Source: Phanerodontia chrysosporium (lineage: Eukaryota > Basidiomycota > Agaricomycetes > Polyporales > Phanerochaetaceae). Taken from it: 64,000 nucleotides of DNA. The notes under the pieces were generated by a model. That model ran no database searches. It was not told where the DNA came from and saw only the letters and a program-made list of their open reading frames with translations. The DNA lies in NCBI GenBank assembly GCA_001910725.1, contig MJGA01000004.1:496001-560000 (forward strand), read 5' to 3'. This document shows, piece after piece, positions 33,057 to 48,369 of this stretch. The position numbers and the translations under genes are program-made. The stretch's first letter is position 1. Every line of letters starts with the position of its first letter.

Positions 33057-35071
33057 ATGCCAGGCCTTCTCTCCCTGTTCGTCCTCTCTGCGTACGCTCT
33101 CCTGGTGGTGCATGTCGTGCGCGCCGAGGATATCGCTCCGGGCCTCGTGGAGGGGCTGAAGAACTGGGGCCTCACGTCGTACCTCGAGATCCTTCAGCGT
33201 GGATTCCCTCCGGGCACAGAGAACCTGCCGCCATGCTTCTTCAACTCGTCGATGAACGCGACGTTCTTCGTGCCGAACAACAATGCCTGTGAGTGCCATA
33301 CGCTACATCTGCAGTGTCTTGCTTTGACCGGGTATGCCAGTCAATCCCGAGCTTGCGCGGGGCACGACGTTCGAGAACGGTTTCGTGGGGTTGGCGAACG
33401 ACACGATTGTCGAGTTCTTCAAATACCACTCGTCCCCGCTCCGGATCGATCTCGACGGTGTCGAGCCGTCACCCGCACACATCCTCGTGCCGACCTGGCT
33501 CACCAATTACGAGCTGAGCCATCTCGACGACAACCGCACCGAGCAGCTCGTGCTCACGATTGGGCGTGACGGCAGCGGCGTGCCGCACACGACGATCCTC
33601 GACCAGCGTGTCACGGTCAACATCATCGAAGGGCCCATCACCTCGGGAAACCCAGGTTACAACATCTATGTGATCGACCAGGTTATGGAGCTCCCACTGC
33701 CCTACTACGTCGTCCAGGGAGAGGGCGCATGGCCGGCTTGGAACGCCCTGCAAAAGGCTGCCAAGGTGGACCTCGACGCGACGAATGGTTTCACCATTTT
33801 TGCTCCTACTGGTGATAACAACCTGGCCAGCGACGCCAAAAAGAGGTTCCCCTCATCAGACGACTTCATGAAGTTTTTCAACAACCATGTATGTAAATGT
33901 ACTGTTTCTGAATTGGAGTGCTGAAACTAAGGGCTGGTGCAATTGCAGATGATGTACGACCACGCTGTATTCTCTCCAGACTTCATGAACGGAACACATA
34001 CTTCGGCTTCTGGCTTCAACTACTCATTCTCAAACAACGACGAAGGTGGCTACAAAGTCACGCTGAACAATATAACTGCGAACATAACCTATTCCGACAT
34101 CATCTCCGCCAATGGGGTGATTCATCTCATCGACCAGCCGTTGTGGAACCTCGAGCCGCTTCCGCCGTAAGTACTACCCAGATATGGCGCTCACATTGAC
34201 ACTCAAATCGGCTACAGATCGTCTAGTACACCATCTACGACCAATACAGGCGCACCAAGTCAGACACACCTGATCAGTCAATCAAGGTACAGAACACATT
34301 CAATCTCCTGTGGACTGACGCTCATCATTGTTCTCAGCTCTAAGCATGGTCTGTCGGGCGGCGCTATTGCTGGCATCGTTGTTGGCGTGATAGCCTTTGT
34401 AGCCATCGTTGTTGCTGCCCTCCTTTGGTACCGGTGTCGACAGCCGGTGCTCGACTACTACGACGAGAAGCGCTTGACGCCAACGCATCCCCCGGCAGCG
34501 AGCAGCCCGTACGAGGCAACACCGTATGTCCTACCCGAGCAAAGCACGTCAGGTAGTGATAGTATCACATCGCCGACACTTCCCAGATGTGCGTACAATG
34601 CCTCCGCCGCTGGCGCAAAACCCGCTGCTGACTACTCCCTGCCAGTCATCCGCGAGAAGCAGGAGAGGGTTCTCCGGCACGATACACCGGAGATACCAAC
34701 AGGCAGCCAGAGCGCGCCGTCGACGCGGAGCCTACCACCAGCGTGTAAGCCTTCGTGTCCCCGCATCTGTCCAGTATTGACGATCTGCGTATACAGACGA
34801 GGAAGGCGCCGGACCGAGCGCCAGCACGGCGCACGTCTCGTCAGCAGCAGTGCCCGCCCTCGAAGCAATACCCGAAGCTGCTCCTGCTCCTGCACCGGCC
34901 CCGGCAATGGCGCCCCCGCTCACTGTCGGCCAGGCGTTGCAGGCGTCCGAGCTCGACGTGCCGTTGTCCGAGGAGGTGGTAGAGCGGCTTCTGCGGACGC
35001 TCGCGCAGCGCATAGACCCACCGTCGGGCAGGCCAGAGAGCACGCTGCCTCCAGAGTACCCGGAGCTCTGA
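33057..35071 (+). CDS. Single-pass membrane protein with two FAS1 (fasciclin) domains, copy A
   Basis: A surface adhesion-type protein. A signal peptide (MPGLLSLFVLSAYALLVVHVVRA) is followed by a first FAS1 domain (YLEILQRGF ... ATFFVPNNNAF ... VTVNIIEG ... IYVIDQVMELP). The second FAS1 domain has FTIFAPTGDNN, DDFMKFFNNH, NNITANITYSDIISANGVIHLIDQPL. A Ser/Thr linker leads to one transmembrane helix (GAIAGIVVGVIAFVAIVVAALLWY). The cytosolic tail of about 190 residues is rich in Pro/Ser. It contains LPPAYEE (completed across an intron) and LPPEYPEL at the very end, both PPxY motifs, and the helical segment EEVVERLLRTLAQRID. Most fungal FAS1 proteins are GPI-anchored, so the cytosolic tail is notable. 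Exons join in frame. A paralogue lies at 39663-41585. Confidence 0.9.
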
Positions 35072-36532
35072 ACCCCTGCTCTTTCGTCCGCCCTTCGCGC
35101 GTGGTTCTTGTCTATGTACGCTCAGTCATTATCTTATTCTGCAGTGGTTTATTTATGACCTCTATACCATACAAATGTATTTCCCGCTTCCGATGTTGCG
35201 CCACCCTCACGTTGGATACTTAATGTCGAGACCATGTTGCGATAGGTACTCGAAGCAGCTCGTGTGGAAAGAGACGAAAGGAGACTGGACACCGCGCGCT
35301 CGTCCGCACGCGCCGAGCTCCAGGGCCTCGGGATCAAAGCGGCGGCCTCAAGTTGCACTCGTTGATCCGCTACTCCATCTCTTTGCACCGACATCCCTCG
35401 CCGAGCTTTGAAGGCTGCAGGTCTGCCATGCGTCGGGTGGCTCTCCTGCGCAACACATTGCGCCCTTGTAGTTGGGCTTAACCGAGCCGCCCTGGCGTCC
35501 GTGCCAAGACAGGGCCAGCCCAGGACAAGGATGTCCTTTTGTAGGACGCAGAAAATGCTCCGCGAGGGTGCCTCGCCTGTCCGCCGCGTTCTCTCCGCTT
35601 CAAACGTGCCTGTATTAAGCGTCTGCAACCGCTTCGGGTCAGCGTGGCTCAGGGGGTCGTCGCACAGGCGGGAACACCTCCCCAGTTACTATTCGGAACC
35701 GTAACGCCTGCATACAGGCTGCCCGTTGTCTGAGGCACCAGCGTGGCTGCCCCGCGCATCTCAAACAGGCACGAGAGGTCTCTACCTAGTGATACGCATC
35801 ACAGAAGACGCCGCAGTGTCTTCATGTCCGAGAGAAGGTCCACCCGCCGTCGCCATCAATGCAGACCTTGTACTCTCGCTAGGATGGTGTCATGCATCAC
35901 GTCAGGCCCATACTAGCCCATCCGTATCATTCATGACCGTCCTTGCACTGCGCTCCTGTTTCTCTCCGTTCGTCGCCCAACAGCCGATCAAGTGGCGAGA
36001 CACTTCTTCCACCTCCTCCTGAGTAAATGTCACCGCATCCAGATGGCATGAGTCTCGCTGTTAGCGTGCTCTCGAGGTTCCTTGTCTTCCACGCCCTTCG
36101 CGATGCTTTACCCGCGCTCTGGGTCGATCCTTATTACTCCCCCTTGCAGATTCGAGCAAACCTCGAGCAGCTTCAACGTGCGGCTCACAGTGTGAAAGCA
36201 ACTGCGTGGCATCTCAGCATCCTCGAAGAACACGGAAGGGATCCCACGGGCTCCCCGACCCTCCGTGTTTTCTGCGGGCAAGGGCCAGCTGACTTTCCAG
36301 CTCTCACGACGCGTGTGGACATGCCCTCGGCTTCGCGAAGACCTCGCACGCCAAGGCCAATGCGCACCAAGGCTTATCGGCACCAGTCGCTCGAGAAGCA
36401 CGTCGATGCAGATGATCATGAGCATGGATGTATTAGCGCCCAAATAAATACTTGCTTCTATATCCGTCTCAAACCAAGAAGAAAAAATAACCCTAGATAC
36501 AGCGGGGGTATCCCTGCGTAGATGGTATACAT
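35072..36532. other. 1.5-kb spacer with no supported gene
   Basis: It separates the convergent FAS1-A and GH47 genes. No conserved protein motif, no tRNA, no repeat; the open frames are short. Confidence 0.4.
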
Positions 36533-38828
<2,296 letters not shown>

Positions 38829-39662
38829 GGTGGTGGTCTGGGGTAGAGAACGGAGACGTGGCTTGCTCTCTAGGTCAGTCTCATAGCAGTGTGAAACGGT
38901 GGTTCGCGTGCAGCTCGTTGCGAGCGAATTGAGACGGGCAGCTGGTGCAGCAAGGAACCCGACGATACTCCTGCTCGGTGAAAAGCGTCCGTTGTGCACA
39001 CTCTCACACCGCACCGCGCACTCTTGTTGCCAAGCCTCGCGCTGCGCTTTGATGCCCTTGCCTTATCCGGACGCCGCGTCGGCATCCACGTGGGTCACGT
39101 GTACCACGTGGCAACCTGAGCTGAAGCGCTGGAACCGCGGACAAGCTCACACAAGGTTACACACGGACCTGACGGTGTCTCTCAGCTTTCTCTCCTGGTT
39201 ACGCTTTGGCACCCGTGTCTCTCCTTCACACAATAAACTGCTAGGACCTGTACTCACTCCAATTGTCTTCGTCACGTCTCTGCACGGCCTCGCGTATTCG
39301 ATATGCCTCGCACACTCGTCGCCACACTCTGATCCGGGGCAACGTCTCTCAAAGCGCAGGAGGTCCAAGATCCTGGTTACAACACACGCTTTGGTCGCCT
39401 GCAGAGCGCACAATAAGTCTATCTTTGGTAGCTTGAAAGGCCTTCTGAGATGGCGGCGCACCGCGCATCTCCCGCCAGCGTAGCTTCGGCCTCGTCCTTG
39501 TCCCCGAAATGGCAGGATGGCCCTCTGCTACCAGGCCCAAGCCATCCTCGAGGTGATATGTCAAGAAGAAGGTTCGCGTTTCTGAGCGCTTTGTTGTGTC
39601 TTAAAGCGCAACGGAGCGCGGTGGGCCACCATCTCTCCCTCCGCCTCTGTCTCCCGGCGAGC
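38829..39662. promoter_or_regulatory. Divergent region between GH47 and FAS1 protein B
   Basis: About 830 bases between head-to-head genes. An open frame reads into FAS1-B from 39450, but the signal peptide at 39663 marks the likelier start. No distinct TATA box was recognised. Confidence 0.35.
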
Positions 39663-41585
39663 ATGGCCTCACCCTCCTTTTCTCTGCCATGCCTCCTTTT
39701 GGTCGTGGCCTTATTTATGGCAGCGAGTACTGGTGTACTCGCGCAGAACGGCACTTACTTCAGTCATTTTCTTGACGAGATGAACGCTAGTGGGTTCACT
39801 GACTTCACAGCCTGGGTTCACGAAGCAGGTGCCGATGTTCCGTCCAGTCCCTTCTACCAAACAATCTCATCGGTGCCGTCGTACACACTCTTTATTCCAA
39901 ATAATGATGCATGTGGGTCTATGCCTTATTTTTAACGAGACGCCTGCTGATAACAGCTGTAGGGGCCAATCCAAGTGCCAATTTCCTCGCAGGCACTTTT
40001 CAGAATAACAACCCCGTTTTCATGAACGCGCTTCTCAGTTACCATCTCCTTCCCGGTATCTGGTCCCAATCGCAGCTGGGAGCGGGCTACAATCATTCGA
40101 TTCTTCCGACAACACTGGAGGCCGACCCTCCAACGCTCGAGAATCTACTACCGCAGCAGCTCGTGTGCGGATACACTTCGAATGGCCTCGAGATCTTCAA
40201 CCAGGTCAAGACGACGACGGTATTGGAGACCTTCCAGTATGACAGCCTCATCATCCACGTCATTCCGGCCGTCATCGCGCCGCCGCCAACGTACGACGTT
40301 GTGGCGAAGAACTATCTTCTGAACCGGTTTGAAGCGCTGCGCCTCGGCGCAGGCATCATCTCGCCCGCTCTCACGATGGGCTTTACGGCGTTCGTACCCT
40401 CGGACGACGCCTTCGTTGCCGCGAAGGCTGCGCTCGCGGGCACGGACCCGAAGGCCATCTACAACGCTCACGTCAGTTTCCTCGTCCCATACTTTGCCGC
40501 CCTCGCATGCTGACCGTGTTGCCAGCTCATCGCAGGACAGAGCGTGTGGACGTCGCTATTCGGCGCAGGCCCGCACACGGCGTCGTCGAACGCGACCTAC
40601 ACGTTTGGCGTCAGTTCGACCGGCTACACTGTCACGCTCAACGGTGTAACCGCGAACATCATCCAGTCCGACATTTTGACTGTGAACGGCGTCGTGCACG
40701 TTATCGACCGGGTTTTGGTCGCGTCTCATCCGGCGAACGCCACAGCGGACACTGGTGCGCTTGAGCCCACATCGACGGACGGTGCACCGGCTACGGGAGC
40801 ATCGAGTGTCACTGCTCTGCCGACGCCCACCGGCCCTACGTATGCCATCCCACAACACTTTGCACCTGGCACGCACTGACCGTCGCTTTTCAGGACCACG
40901 GCATCAAACACAGCGCAGCAGCACCACACACTCACTGCCGGCGCCGTCGCCGCGATCGTCGGCATCGCGCTCGTCCTACTCTCCCTCCCACTCGTGGCGC
41001 TGTACATCGCCGCGCGGCGGCGCAGGGCCCGACGGCGCTCGCAGAGCTCGGGTGGGTCCGTGTTCGACCTGCCGTCCCCCGCACTGCGCACGGACCCGTT
41101 CTTCGCCACGAGCCCGGGCCCACCGCCAAGTTACGGCTCGAGCGCGGCGTGGGCGCGCTCTGCCGTGTCGCTGCCGCCCGAGGCGAAGGTGCTGCCCGAG
41201 AAGGTCGACGGGCCGTTCGGTGAGTCCGCATGCATGTCGTTGGCACGCGCCGCGGATGCTGATTGCGTGCTCGCCAGATGTCTACGCGCGGCGTGGACAC
41301 TCTGCGAATACGTCTGTTGGGGGCGCCCTGCCGCCGAGCGTCGTGCTGTCTCCCGAGGCCGTCGACCACATCGTGCAGCAGCTCGCGCAGCGCATCGACC
41401 GCGAACGCGAACGTGCGCTGCCTGCCGTGCCCGACGCCCCCGCGGACACACCTGTCGAGGCCCCTGAGGTTGCGCCGGAGCCTGCGCTGCGCGAGCCCGA
41501 GAGCTTCGATGATGCGCCGCCACTGTACTCCTCACCGCCCCGGCTTAACATCATCTTCGATCACGAGCGAGACGAGCCGCGATGA
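39663..41585 (+). CDS. Single-pass membrane protein with FAS1 (fasciclin) domains, copy B
   Basis: Paralogue of the gene at 33057-35071. The start is chosen at a signal peptide (MASPSFSLPCLLLVVALFMA...GVLA). The first FAS1 domain includes YTLFIPNNDAW (the final Trp made across an intron), and the second has GFTAFVPSDDAF, NGVTANIIQSDILTVNGVVHVIDRVL. A Thr/Ala/Pro linker precedes the transmembrane helix (AGAVAAIVGIALVLLSLPLVALYIA). This is followed by an Arg-rich stop-transfer (ARRRRARRRSQ). The cytosolic tail carries two PPxY motifs (PPPSYGSS and APPLYSSP) and the segment PEAVDHIVQQLAQRID, closely matching the corresponding segment of copy A. It ends IIFDHERDEPR. Exon joins are in frame with no defect. 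Confidence 0.9.
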
Positions 41586-42000
41586 AAGAACGTACGACGG
41601 ACTGTGATGCTTCTGCCTGGCCTTGCCTCCCTGCAATCTACCTATTAGAACTGTCCGGACGCTTCGAGCTATGACATCGCATTATGCCCCACCCATTCGT
41701 TGTGTTCTTTTTGTATCTATTTTTGCTTGTATATAGTCGAGCTGCTGTCTGCTTTCGCGCCTGTTCGTCGTAGCATACCTATCCCGTGTAGCCATAGTAG
41801 TATTGATATTCGCAGAATACATTCCTGGCCCTCTGCAACAACATAGTCGTTTGTCTAGCGAGATTCGCCGGCCCAACGCCCCAGGTAATGTCAGTTTGTC
41901 GAGTCGAGAGTAGTGCCAGGCGTCTAAGACGAGTTGTCACGTGCTAGTCGTTTCTGAGCGCCTCAAGTCTTCGGAACACTGCAGCAGTCCACGACCAACC
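41586..42000. other. Spacer upstream of mitochondrial uS13 gene
   Basis: About 415 bases with the FAS1-B 3' end and the uS13m promoter, both plus strand. No further feature. Confidence 0.35.
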
Positions 42001-42543
42001 ATGCATATTCTGGGTGTGTTACTGCCAGAGAGCCACTTGGCTAAGGTTAGTCTAGGCTTCCAAACGTATGAAATGTATTCACAACTGGCATAGCATGCTC
42101 TTCAAAACTTCTTCGGCATAGGTCCCAAGATTGCCCACCGCATCTGCGCCCGCATGCAGATACATGACCGCTGCAAAGTCCGGGACCTCACACAGCAGCA
42201 GCAGACCGCTCTGACGGCTTTCCTGTCGTCACCCACGACATACCCTGTAGCACAGCACCTCCCGCTCGCGTCTCCTCGCTTTTGGGCACCTTCGCTGTCG
42301 AAGCCACCACTGCCCGCTCCCCAGACCCGCCCGATCCCGCAGCACGAGTCGAAGGACCCGCTTGCCAGTCTTAAAATCGAGGTTGAGCTTAAGAGGGAGA
42401 TTCGGGAGAACATTGCACACCAACGTATGATCGGAAGCTACGTTGGACGTCGGCACGCCTCGCACTTGCCAGTCCGCGGTCAGCGCACCCGGTCGAACGC
42501 CGCGACTGCGAAGAAACTCAACAGGGTGGATCGTCATATGTGA
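42001..42543 (+). CDS. Mitochondrial small-subunit ribosomal protein uS13
   Basis: A structural protein at the head of the mitochondrial 30S-type subunit, contacting the P-site tRNA. Exons 42001-42045 and 42094-42543 give 164 residues. It opens MHILGVLLPESHLAK and continues HALQNFFGIGPKIAHRICARM, the helix-hairpin-helix of S13 proteins. It ends with the basic C-terminal signature HQRMIGSYVGRRHASHLPVRGQRTRSNA, equivalent to the GxRHxxGLPVRGQRT block of bacterial S13. A central Pro-rich insertion of about 40 residues separates the two parts, which is typical of fungal mitochondrial homologues. No cleavable presequence is evident. Yeast calls its counterpart Sws2. Confidence 0.93.
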
Positions 42544-42646
42544 AAGGCTCCAGGTACGTCTCTGTAACCTTCGAGAGACCTAAATACTGAACCAGAATCT
42601 TCGAACTGTCTGCCATCTAGTATCGTACACCGGGTCGCCCAGAATT

Positions 42647-43452
42647 CTAGTCATCTCCTACAGGAACTTCCTCTTCCAAGTATTTGACGAGTGTGACCCG
42701 AATCTCTGTGCTTTCGTCTCCCCGCAAGACGTCAGAGATGAACGTCGCCTGAACCTGCATCTGTACCTGCGGTTGTCTTTCAGTCAAATAATAGGAATAG
42801 GGCTAGGTAGCGTAGCGCACCATTTCCAGAGCACCGCGGATTACTCCGCACAATACATTGCTGAACCAAAGTCCGCCCTCCAAAGCTTCTTCCGGTAACT
42901 CGACGAATTCGGCCAATGGGTTTTCGTCGAAGGTGAGGGTGAAGGACGCGGAAGGCGTTGCTTGCTGCGTTGACCCTGCATTTGTTGGCGAGGTGGCTGT
43001 GGGCAAGGTTGGTCCGTGCGTGACGAGTGGGCTGATATTAAGGAAGGACTTGAAAGCGACCTGGAATGTGGACGATGTTAGCGCGATATTGCAGCAGTGT
43101 CGCTCATTGCGCGTGGGGCGTACCTTGCCGACTACCTCCCCCACCTCCCTAAAGTCCGAGCACCGCCCCAAGTTGCTCTTCGCGAGGAAATCCTCGATAA
43201 GTCGCGTTCCTATATTGTATCCCATCTTCTCAAGTTGCTTGTTTACTTCTTCGTAATCCTCGTAGTCTTGAATGAGTTGCACGACCAGTGCACCATACGT
43301 GAAAGCAAACAGTTCTGCATTCTACCGCTATTGTCAGGTTTAATGGCATGCAGCATGAGACACTACGATGCAAGTCGACTTACAATCTTCTCCGCCCGCC
43401 CTTTCCAGAGGTCTTCGCCGATTGCCTTGTATTGCTTGCTCGTCGTCGCCAT
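42647..43452 (-). CDS. BET3: TRAPP complex core subunit BET3 (TRAPPC3)
   Basis: A core subunit of the TRAPP tethering complexes that activate Rab1/Ypt1 in ER-to-Golgi traffic. The start [23 protein letters not shown] is followed by [46 protein letters not shown] and [14 protein letters not shown]. The Cys of NLGRC is the position palmitoylated in other Bet3 proteins. The C-terminal half includes a basidiomycete-type insertion ([21 protein letters not shown]), then [44 protein letters not shown] and [15 protein letters not shown]. Several introns join in frame. It is divergent from USP48 (107 bases between start codons) and convergent with uS13m (103 bases between stops). Confidence 0.95.
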
Positions 43453-43559
43453 GATCCAAGTCGTGGTCTATGGGCGTCTACTTCATAGGATGCTGTTTCA
43501 CGCGCGCGAGACGCATCTCGTTCCGCGTCTTGCTCCTCGTCCACCTCCTCTCACGCCGC
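43453..43559. promoter_or_regulatory. Compact bidirectional promoter of BET3 and USP48-like gene
   Basis: Only 107 bases separate the two start codons, so both genes must share or interleave their core promoters. No TATA box is visible, as expected of housekeeping promoters. An in-frame ATG at 43470 for the protease would leave almost no shared space and is less likely. Confidence 0.55.
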
Positions 43560-46500
43560 ATGCCACCAAAGCGACCGCGGAGGGCATCTCCGGCCGCGCA
43601 GGGCCTGCTCGCTGGAGAAAGACTCAAGCGTACGAAATTATCTGGCAACGAATACCTGGCATGGAGCTGGGTTGGGACAGAGATCACGAACGCCGCTGAC
43701 ATTACCCCGGACCACCGCCTTGCCACATGCGGGTTCTCCAGCAAGAACCAACATCCGTTCTGCGTTAACAAATATGTACGCAGCGCGGAACCCAATCTTC
43801 GCGCTATCAAAGAAGAGTCGAAGAAGCCGCTGGCTAATGGAGAGCTGGAGGACGATGTCATCGTTGTCTCCGATGATGAGCCACAAGTGTGCGATAGCAA
43901 AGCCTGCAAAAATAATCCCAATTGTCTAAACTATCTTGGTCAGGAGAAGTGGGAAGACGAAGGTACGTATACTGAGTGTGTTGTTGCATCTCTACGCGTG
44001 TTCAAGCAGCGACCTAGCCAAGGCCAGAGACGCGTTCTTCAAGGCAATGGAGCTCGGACCTGACCCTACCCTCGCCTCTCGATCAATGGACACACCAGTG
44101 GGGTTGAAGGTACGCTTCACACATTGAAGGCCGCGCTCTGTGCCCAGATTCACATCCAGGCCGCGGAATAGAACCTTGGGGCGACGTGCTACGCAAATGC
44201 TTTCCTACAGGTAAGCTATTGTCCAACGTCTCTACGCCAAAGTTGACCCTTCACGAAGGTTTGGTACCAAGACCTTCCGTTTCGTGCAGGCGTATACCAG
44301 TGCGAGCCTAGTCCGGACAAAGAGGATAAGTTCGCGGTCAGCTTTGTCTTTCTCCACCCGACTAGCTGTTGTCTCAACGAATCACAGGAATCACCGATCT
44401 TTCAGCTTCAAGTAACATTTGCTGCCATGCAAGTGGGCACTCAGGCAGTCTTCAATCCGATCAAGCTGGTCGAAAGCCTGAAATTGCGCACAACGGAGCA
44501 GCAAGATGCCCAAGAGTCAGTATGCTCAAACTACTTTCTGCGTGGTCCTGACGTTTCTCAGATTCTCGAAGCTGTTCATGGCTCACCTCGACTCCGAGTT
44601 TCAGAAACAGTCCGATCGCATCTTAAGAGCCTGGTAGCCGACGAAGTGAGACTCACCAGCGCAATGCGGGTGCATATATGCTAATACAATTCTAGTTCCA
44701 AGGGAAGCAGGTATACAGTACGGTATGCTCCAAATGCCGCACTCGGTCCGAACGCGAGAGTGAATTCCTTGAACTGGAGCTTACACTTGCTGCGAGTATT
44801 TCTTCTGCCTACACCGTCATGCACACGTCTGACCTGGCGCTGCAGAACAATGCGAAGCTCGAAGAACGGCTTGCGGCTTCTCTGGCAGTCGAAGAGCTCA
44901 AAGGCGATAATCAGTAAGTAATCACGCTTGGCCTCGTATATACCTACTGAACGAAAGATCAGATATCTCTGTTCGACTTGCGAAAGCCTCAAGATGCGAA
45001 GCGATATACTGAGCTTCGAGAGCTGCCTCCAGTTCTACACTTCTCTCTGTTACGCTTTGTGTACGACATCTCGACCATGGAGCGCAAAAAGTCGAAGCAT
45101 GCTGTCCTGTTTCCTGAAACTCTCGACATGAGTCAGTTTGTCAGCGATCGTCTGGATTCTGGCAAAAAGCGGAAGTGCCCTGGGGATGGCAAGCACCTAT
45201 ACCATCTCAGGGGTGTTTTACTGCATAGAGGTGCAAGCGCGTATCACGGTCATTATGAGACTCAGATTTTTGACACCAAGTGAGCATCAAACATCGCATG
45301 TAGTAGCTTCCATCGCTGACCGCGTGCCTCTGCGCAAAGGAACAATGCTTGGTACCAGTTCAACGATGAAGTTGTTACAAAGCTGGGTTCTCTGAGACCG
45401 CCGCAGAAGAGCGCCAAGAAAGAGGAATCAAAGCCTGCAGCGAAGTACTTGCACCAGGTTTGTCGTTTTACATCCATTGACACCAATACTTCAGGGCCAG
45501 AAAGGTGAACAACAACAAGGCGAAATCCGCACAACCAGTTCCATCCAAGGTTGACAGTGACATGGAAATCGTGGAGTGAGTTATAACAGCGGCGAGCATA
45601 CAGGATTTAATCCTTGTGATAGAAAGGCCGAGCCGCTTTTGGAAACCGCAGAGTACGGCTCTTTGTCCTATACTGCCAGGAACTGCTCTCATCGACGTCT
45701 ATAGCTATATTTCGTCAAGGGATGCGTATATGTTGATATACGCTCGGGTGCCCGACGAAATCCCTCGTCAGCCGAACGGTTCAATCGAGCCCCAGCCTCC
45801 GGCTCGTGCTATGCGCGTGGTCGAGGAGTTGAATGCAGCTCATGAGGACGCTTGCGAAGAATACTCCGCCAAGTATGTGATTGCTTGCTCTCCTTGGGCT
45901 TTTCTTATGCCACCAATAGAGAGAAGGCCGCAGAGGAACGCTTCCAGCGCACCAGAAGAATGGTTATGGACATTTATCACTCGTGGAGCTTGTCACAAGG
46001 CGGGGAAGATTCTATGGTCTGCAGCAAGCAGGCCGTAGAAGCATGGATATCTAGACATTTGACTAGGCCCAAGGACCGGAATCCGCAGTTGATCAACGAA
46101 GGTCAGAATCTGCGTTATCAAGCCCGGGTGGGAACTAACTGTAACTACAGAAGGCGACAAATGTGCTATATCCAACAGTGACATTACCTGCTGCCATGGT
46201 CATCTTGATCCGAAGAAGGCTCAGAACATGAAGCGTCTCAGAAAGGTCGGTGCCTCTGATCAATAGTATGGGCAAGCATGAATGTCTTCCAGCAAGCATA
46301 TGATCGTATAACGGCGGACGATCAATGTGTCTTCAATCCATGCTTCAATCCAAGCGACGTCTGTCCGAGTGCGTGGAGCTAGGATTCCAAGGTTTGTTTC
46401 CGTGCGCCGTGCGAGACATGCACACTTTAACTGACACCACGATTGAAGATCGTATATACCAGGTGGAACACCCACGACATGTAGCCGCGTTCGACGAAAT

Positions 46501-48081
46501 ATCTTCAGTGAAAGAGGGCGACTTCGCGTTCTGGATCTCTAAACCGTGGTTGAAGGACTGGAGGTCAGCAAAACCAAAGATGCACGTAACTTCACAGCCA
46601 GATCCTCCGCCGGACGACCCCGAGTACGCTCACCACGTGAAGTGTGAGCACAACGGACTGACGCCGAACGTCATGTCTCGCAAGCGAATATCCCCAGCAG
46701 TACGATTCCGCGTGCGCGAGGTTACCAATAATTCTGACGTTGTCATAGGCGTACGAGTTGTTGCGAGGGTTGTTCCCAGGATGGACCACGCTTACAACTG
46801 ACTCCGTACAATGTGCTGTCTGCGAAGCGATGGTACAGATGTCGCGACAAGACAAGCGCGGCGCAAAGATCCAAGCGGAAGACGAGAAGGTGTGGAGCTC
46901 GCCTGTTGTATCCTGCTGCTTGTCAATTGACCCGTGGAATGTAGGCGAAGCTACGACATATGCACGACCATGTGCTGACAGGCAACAATGCGCTCCTCGA
47001 GGAAATCCCATGTGCACTCGTCCCAGTTCCGTTCGTACGCGCATGGAGAAAATGGTTGTTCCACCCTGTCAACGAACGACCGGAAAGCGTTGACACATCG
47101 CAGTTCATGTGCGAGCATGGCCTTCTCGCTCTTGACCCGAACATTCCGGGAGACCTCGACGGCGTAGCAGCAATCATCAGCCGCGATGACTGGACAGTAT
47201 TGGAAACCTTGTGAGAGCGCATTAACGGTGTTGTCCTGCTGAGACTAAATCGGTGACGTAGGTATTCTTGTGGGCCATTGATCAGTATGGAATATGCGGA
47301 CGGGAGGTGGAAACACGAGCCCGCCGTTTGCGAGGGATGTCGTCTTAAGCGGTACGTAATTCTCGGCCGTATCGGCGAGCAACAACTGATAGCGCGCTGC
47401 AGCAAGTCCGCTTACGAGAAAACCGAGCTAACAATACGCATTCTACGGGCGAGCGATCCTGCACCGACCCCGGAAGCATACGCTAAGCAGCTGTCGCAAC
47501 CTGCAGAAGTGCGACCAGCGGTCGTCACCTACGGTTCCAAGAAGGTTGGCAACCTACGCCAGTCGAAGCGGATTCGCCAGGTGAAGGAGCTTGGACGGCG
47601 CAAGAAGCTGACCATCTCGCCCGACACCACGGTCAAGGACCTGAAGGTTCAGGTTCGGTGCCTTTCAGTTTAATCCTGTCACAATCATAGACTGATGATT
47701 GGCGGACAGATTCAAGCAGAGCTAGAGATTCCGACCATCTCGCAACGCCTCTATTATCATGGCAACGAGCTAGAAGACAACTCGGTGACGTTGGGGTCGT
47801 TAGGCGTGCTGTCCAATGACACAATGGATCTGAAAGAGGAGTCCGAGGACATCGATCTCTTGGGTTCGGTATCGGAAGCGGAGCCGACAACTCAGAAGGA
47901 AGGACGGGGCTTTGGTGGCACCCTTCTCGGGTACAGCAGTTCTTCCAGTCCATCACACACGCCCTCGCAACACGCGGACGAACCGCCTAGCGACATAACG
48001 CTTAGCTGCCCTGCATGTACGTACGACAATCCTGCGGACGCGTTCGCGTGTCTCATGTGCGAGACGATGCTGGACAAGTAG
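43560..48081 (+). CDS. Ubiquitin carboxyl-terminal hydrolase, USP48 type
   Basis: A nuclear-type cysteine deubiquitinase with a long multi-domain layout. The N-terminus MPPKRPRRASPAAQ is basic. The catalytic Cys box is GLKNLGATCYANAFLQVWYQDLPF. The QQDAQEFSKLFMAHLD motif and zinc-binding CSKCRTRS / YLCSTCESL pairs follow. The His box is HRGASAYHGHYETQIFD, with NAWYQFNDEVV. Downstream are DUSP-like segments (WISRHL, CCHGHLDPKKAQNMKRL, AYELLRGLFPGW). A ubiquitin-like fold (KKLTISPDTTVKDLKVQ ... RLYYHGNELEDNSVTLGSLGVL) comes next. The C-terminus is a RanBP2-type zinc finger (CPACTYDNPADAFACLMC). About 20 introns were followed. Single bases seem missing near 44618, 44993 and 46370, and perhaps at the 43965 exon border. 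All remaining joins are clean. Confidence 0.9.
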
Positions 48082-48369
48082 TACAATGACACTCGACTTC
48101 ACTTTCCTTTTGTTGTCGCCAAGGGCTACAAGTGCTCAACATAGTACACGAGAGAAACGAAGGGACAGTGATGGCGTCAAGGATATGTTCTATGTCAAGA
48201 AAAACCCATGAACAGGCAAGGGGAGCAATACTATAACAACAGCAAGGGAAGCACGACACAAGCAGGAGCGAAAAAAGATGCCAACAGCGCGACCCCATTC
48301 ATGTCATAAATATATAACATACACGTTCCAGCGAGTCCAAACCCGCCACAAATCCAGTACACGCCGAGA
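48082..48369. other. Short convergent spacer
   Basis: 288 bases between two stop codons, so the 3' untranslated regions of the protease gene and the next gene probably overlap or abut. TATA-like AT-rich text at 48305-48320 may serve in polyadenylation. Confidence 0.3.
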
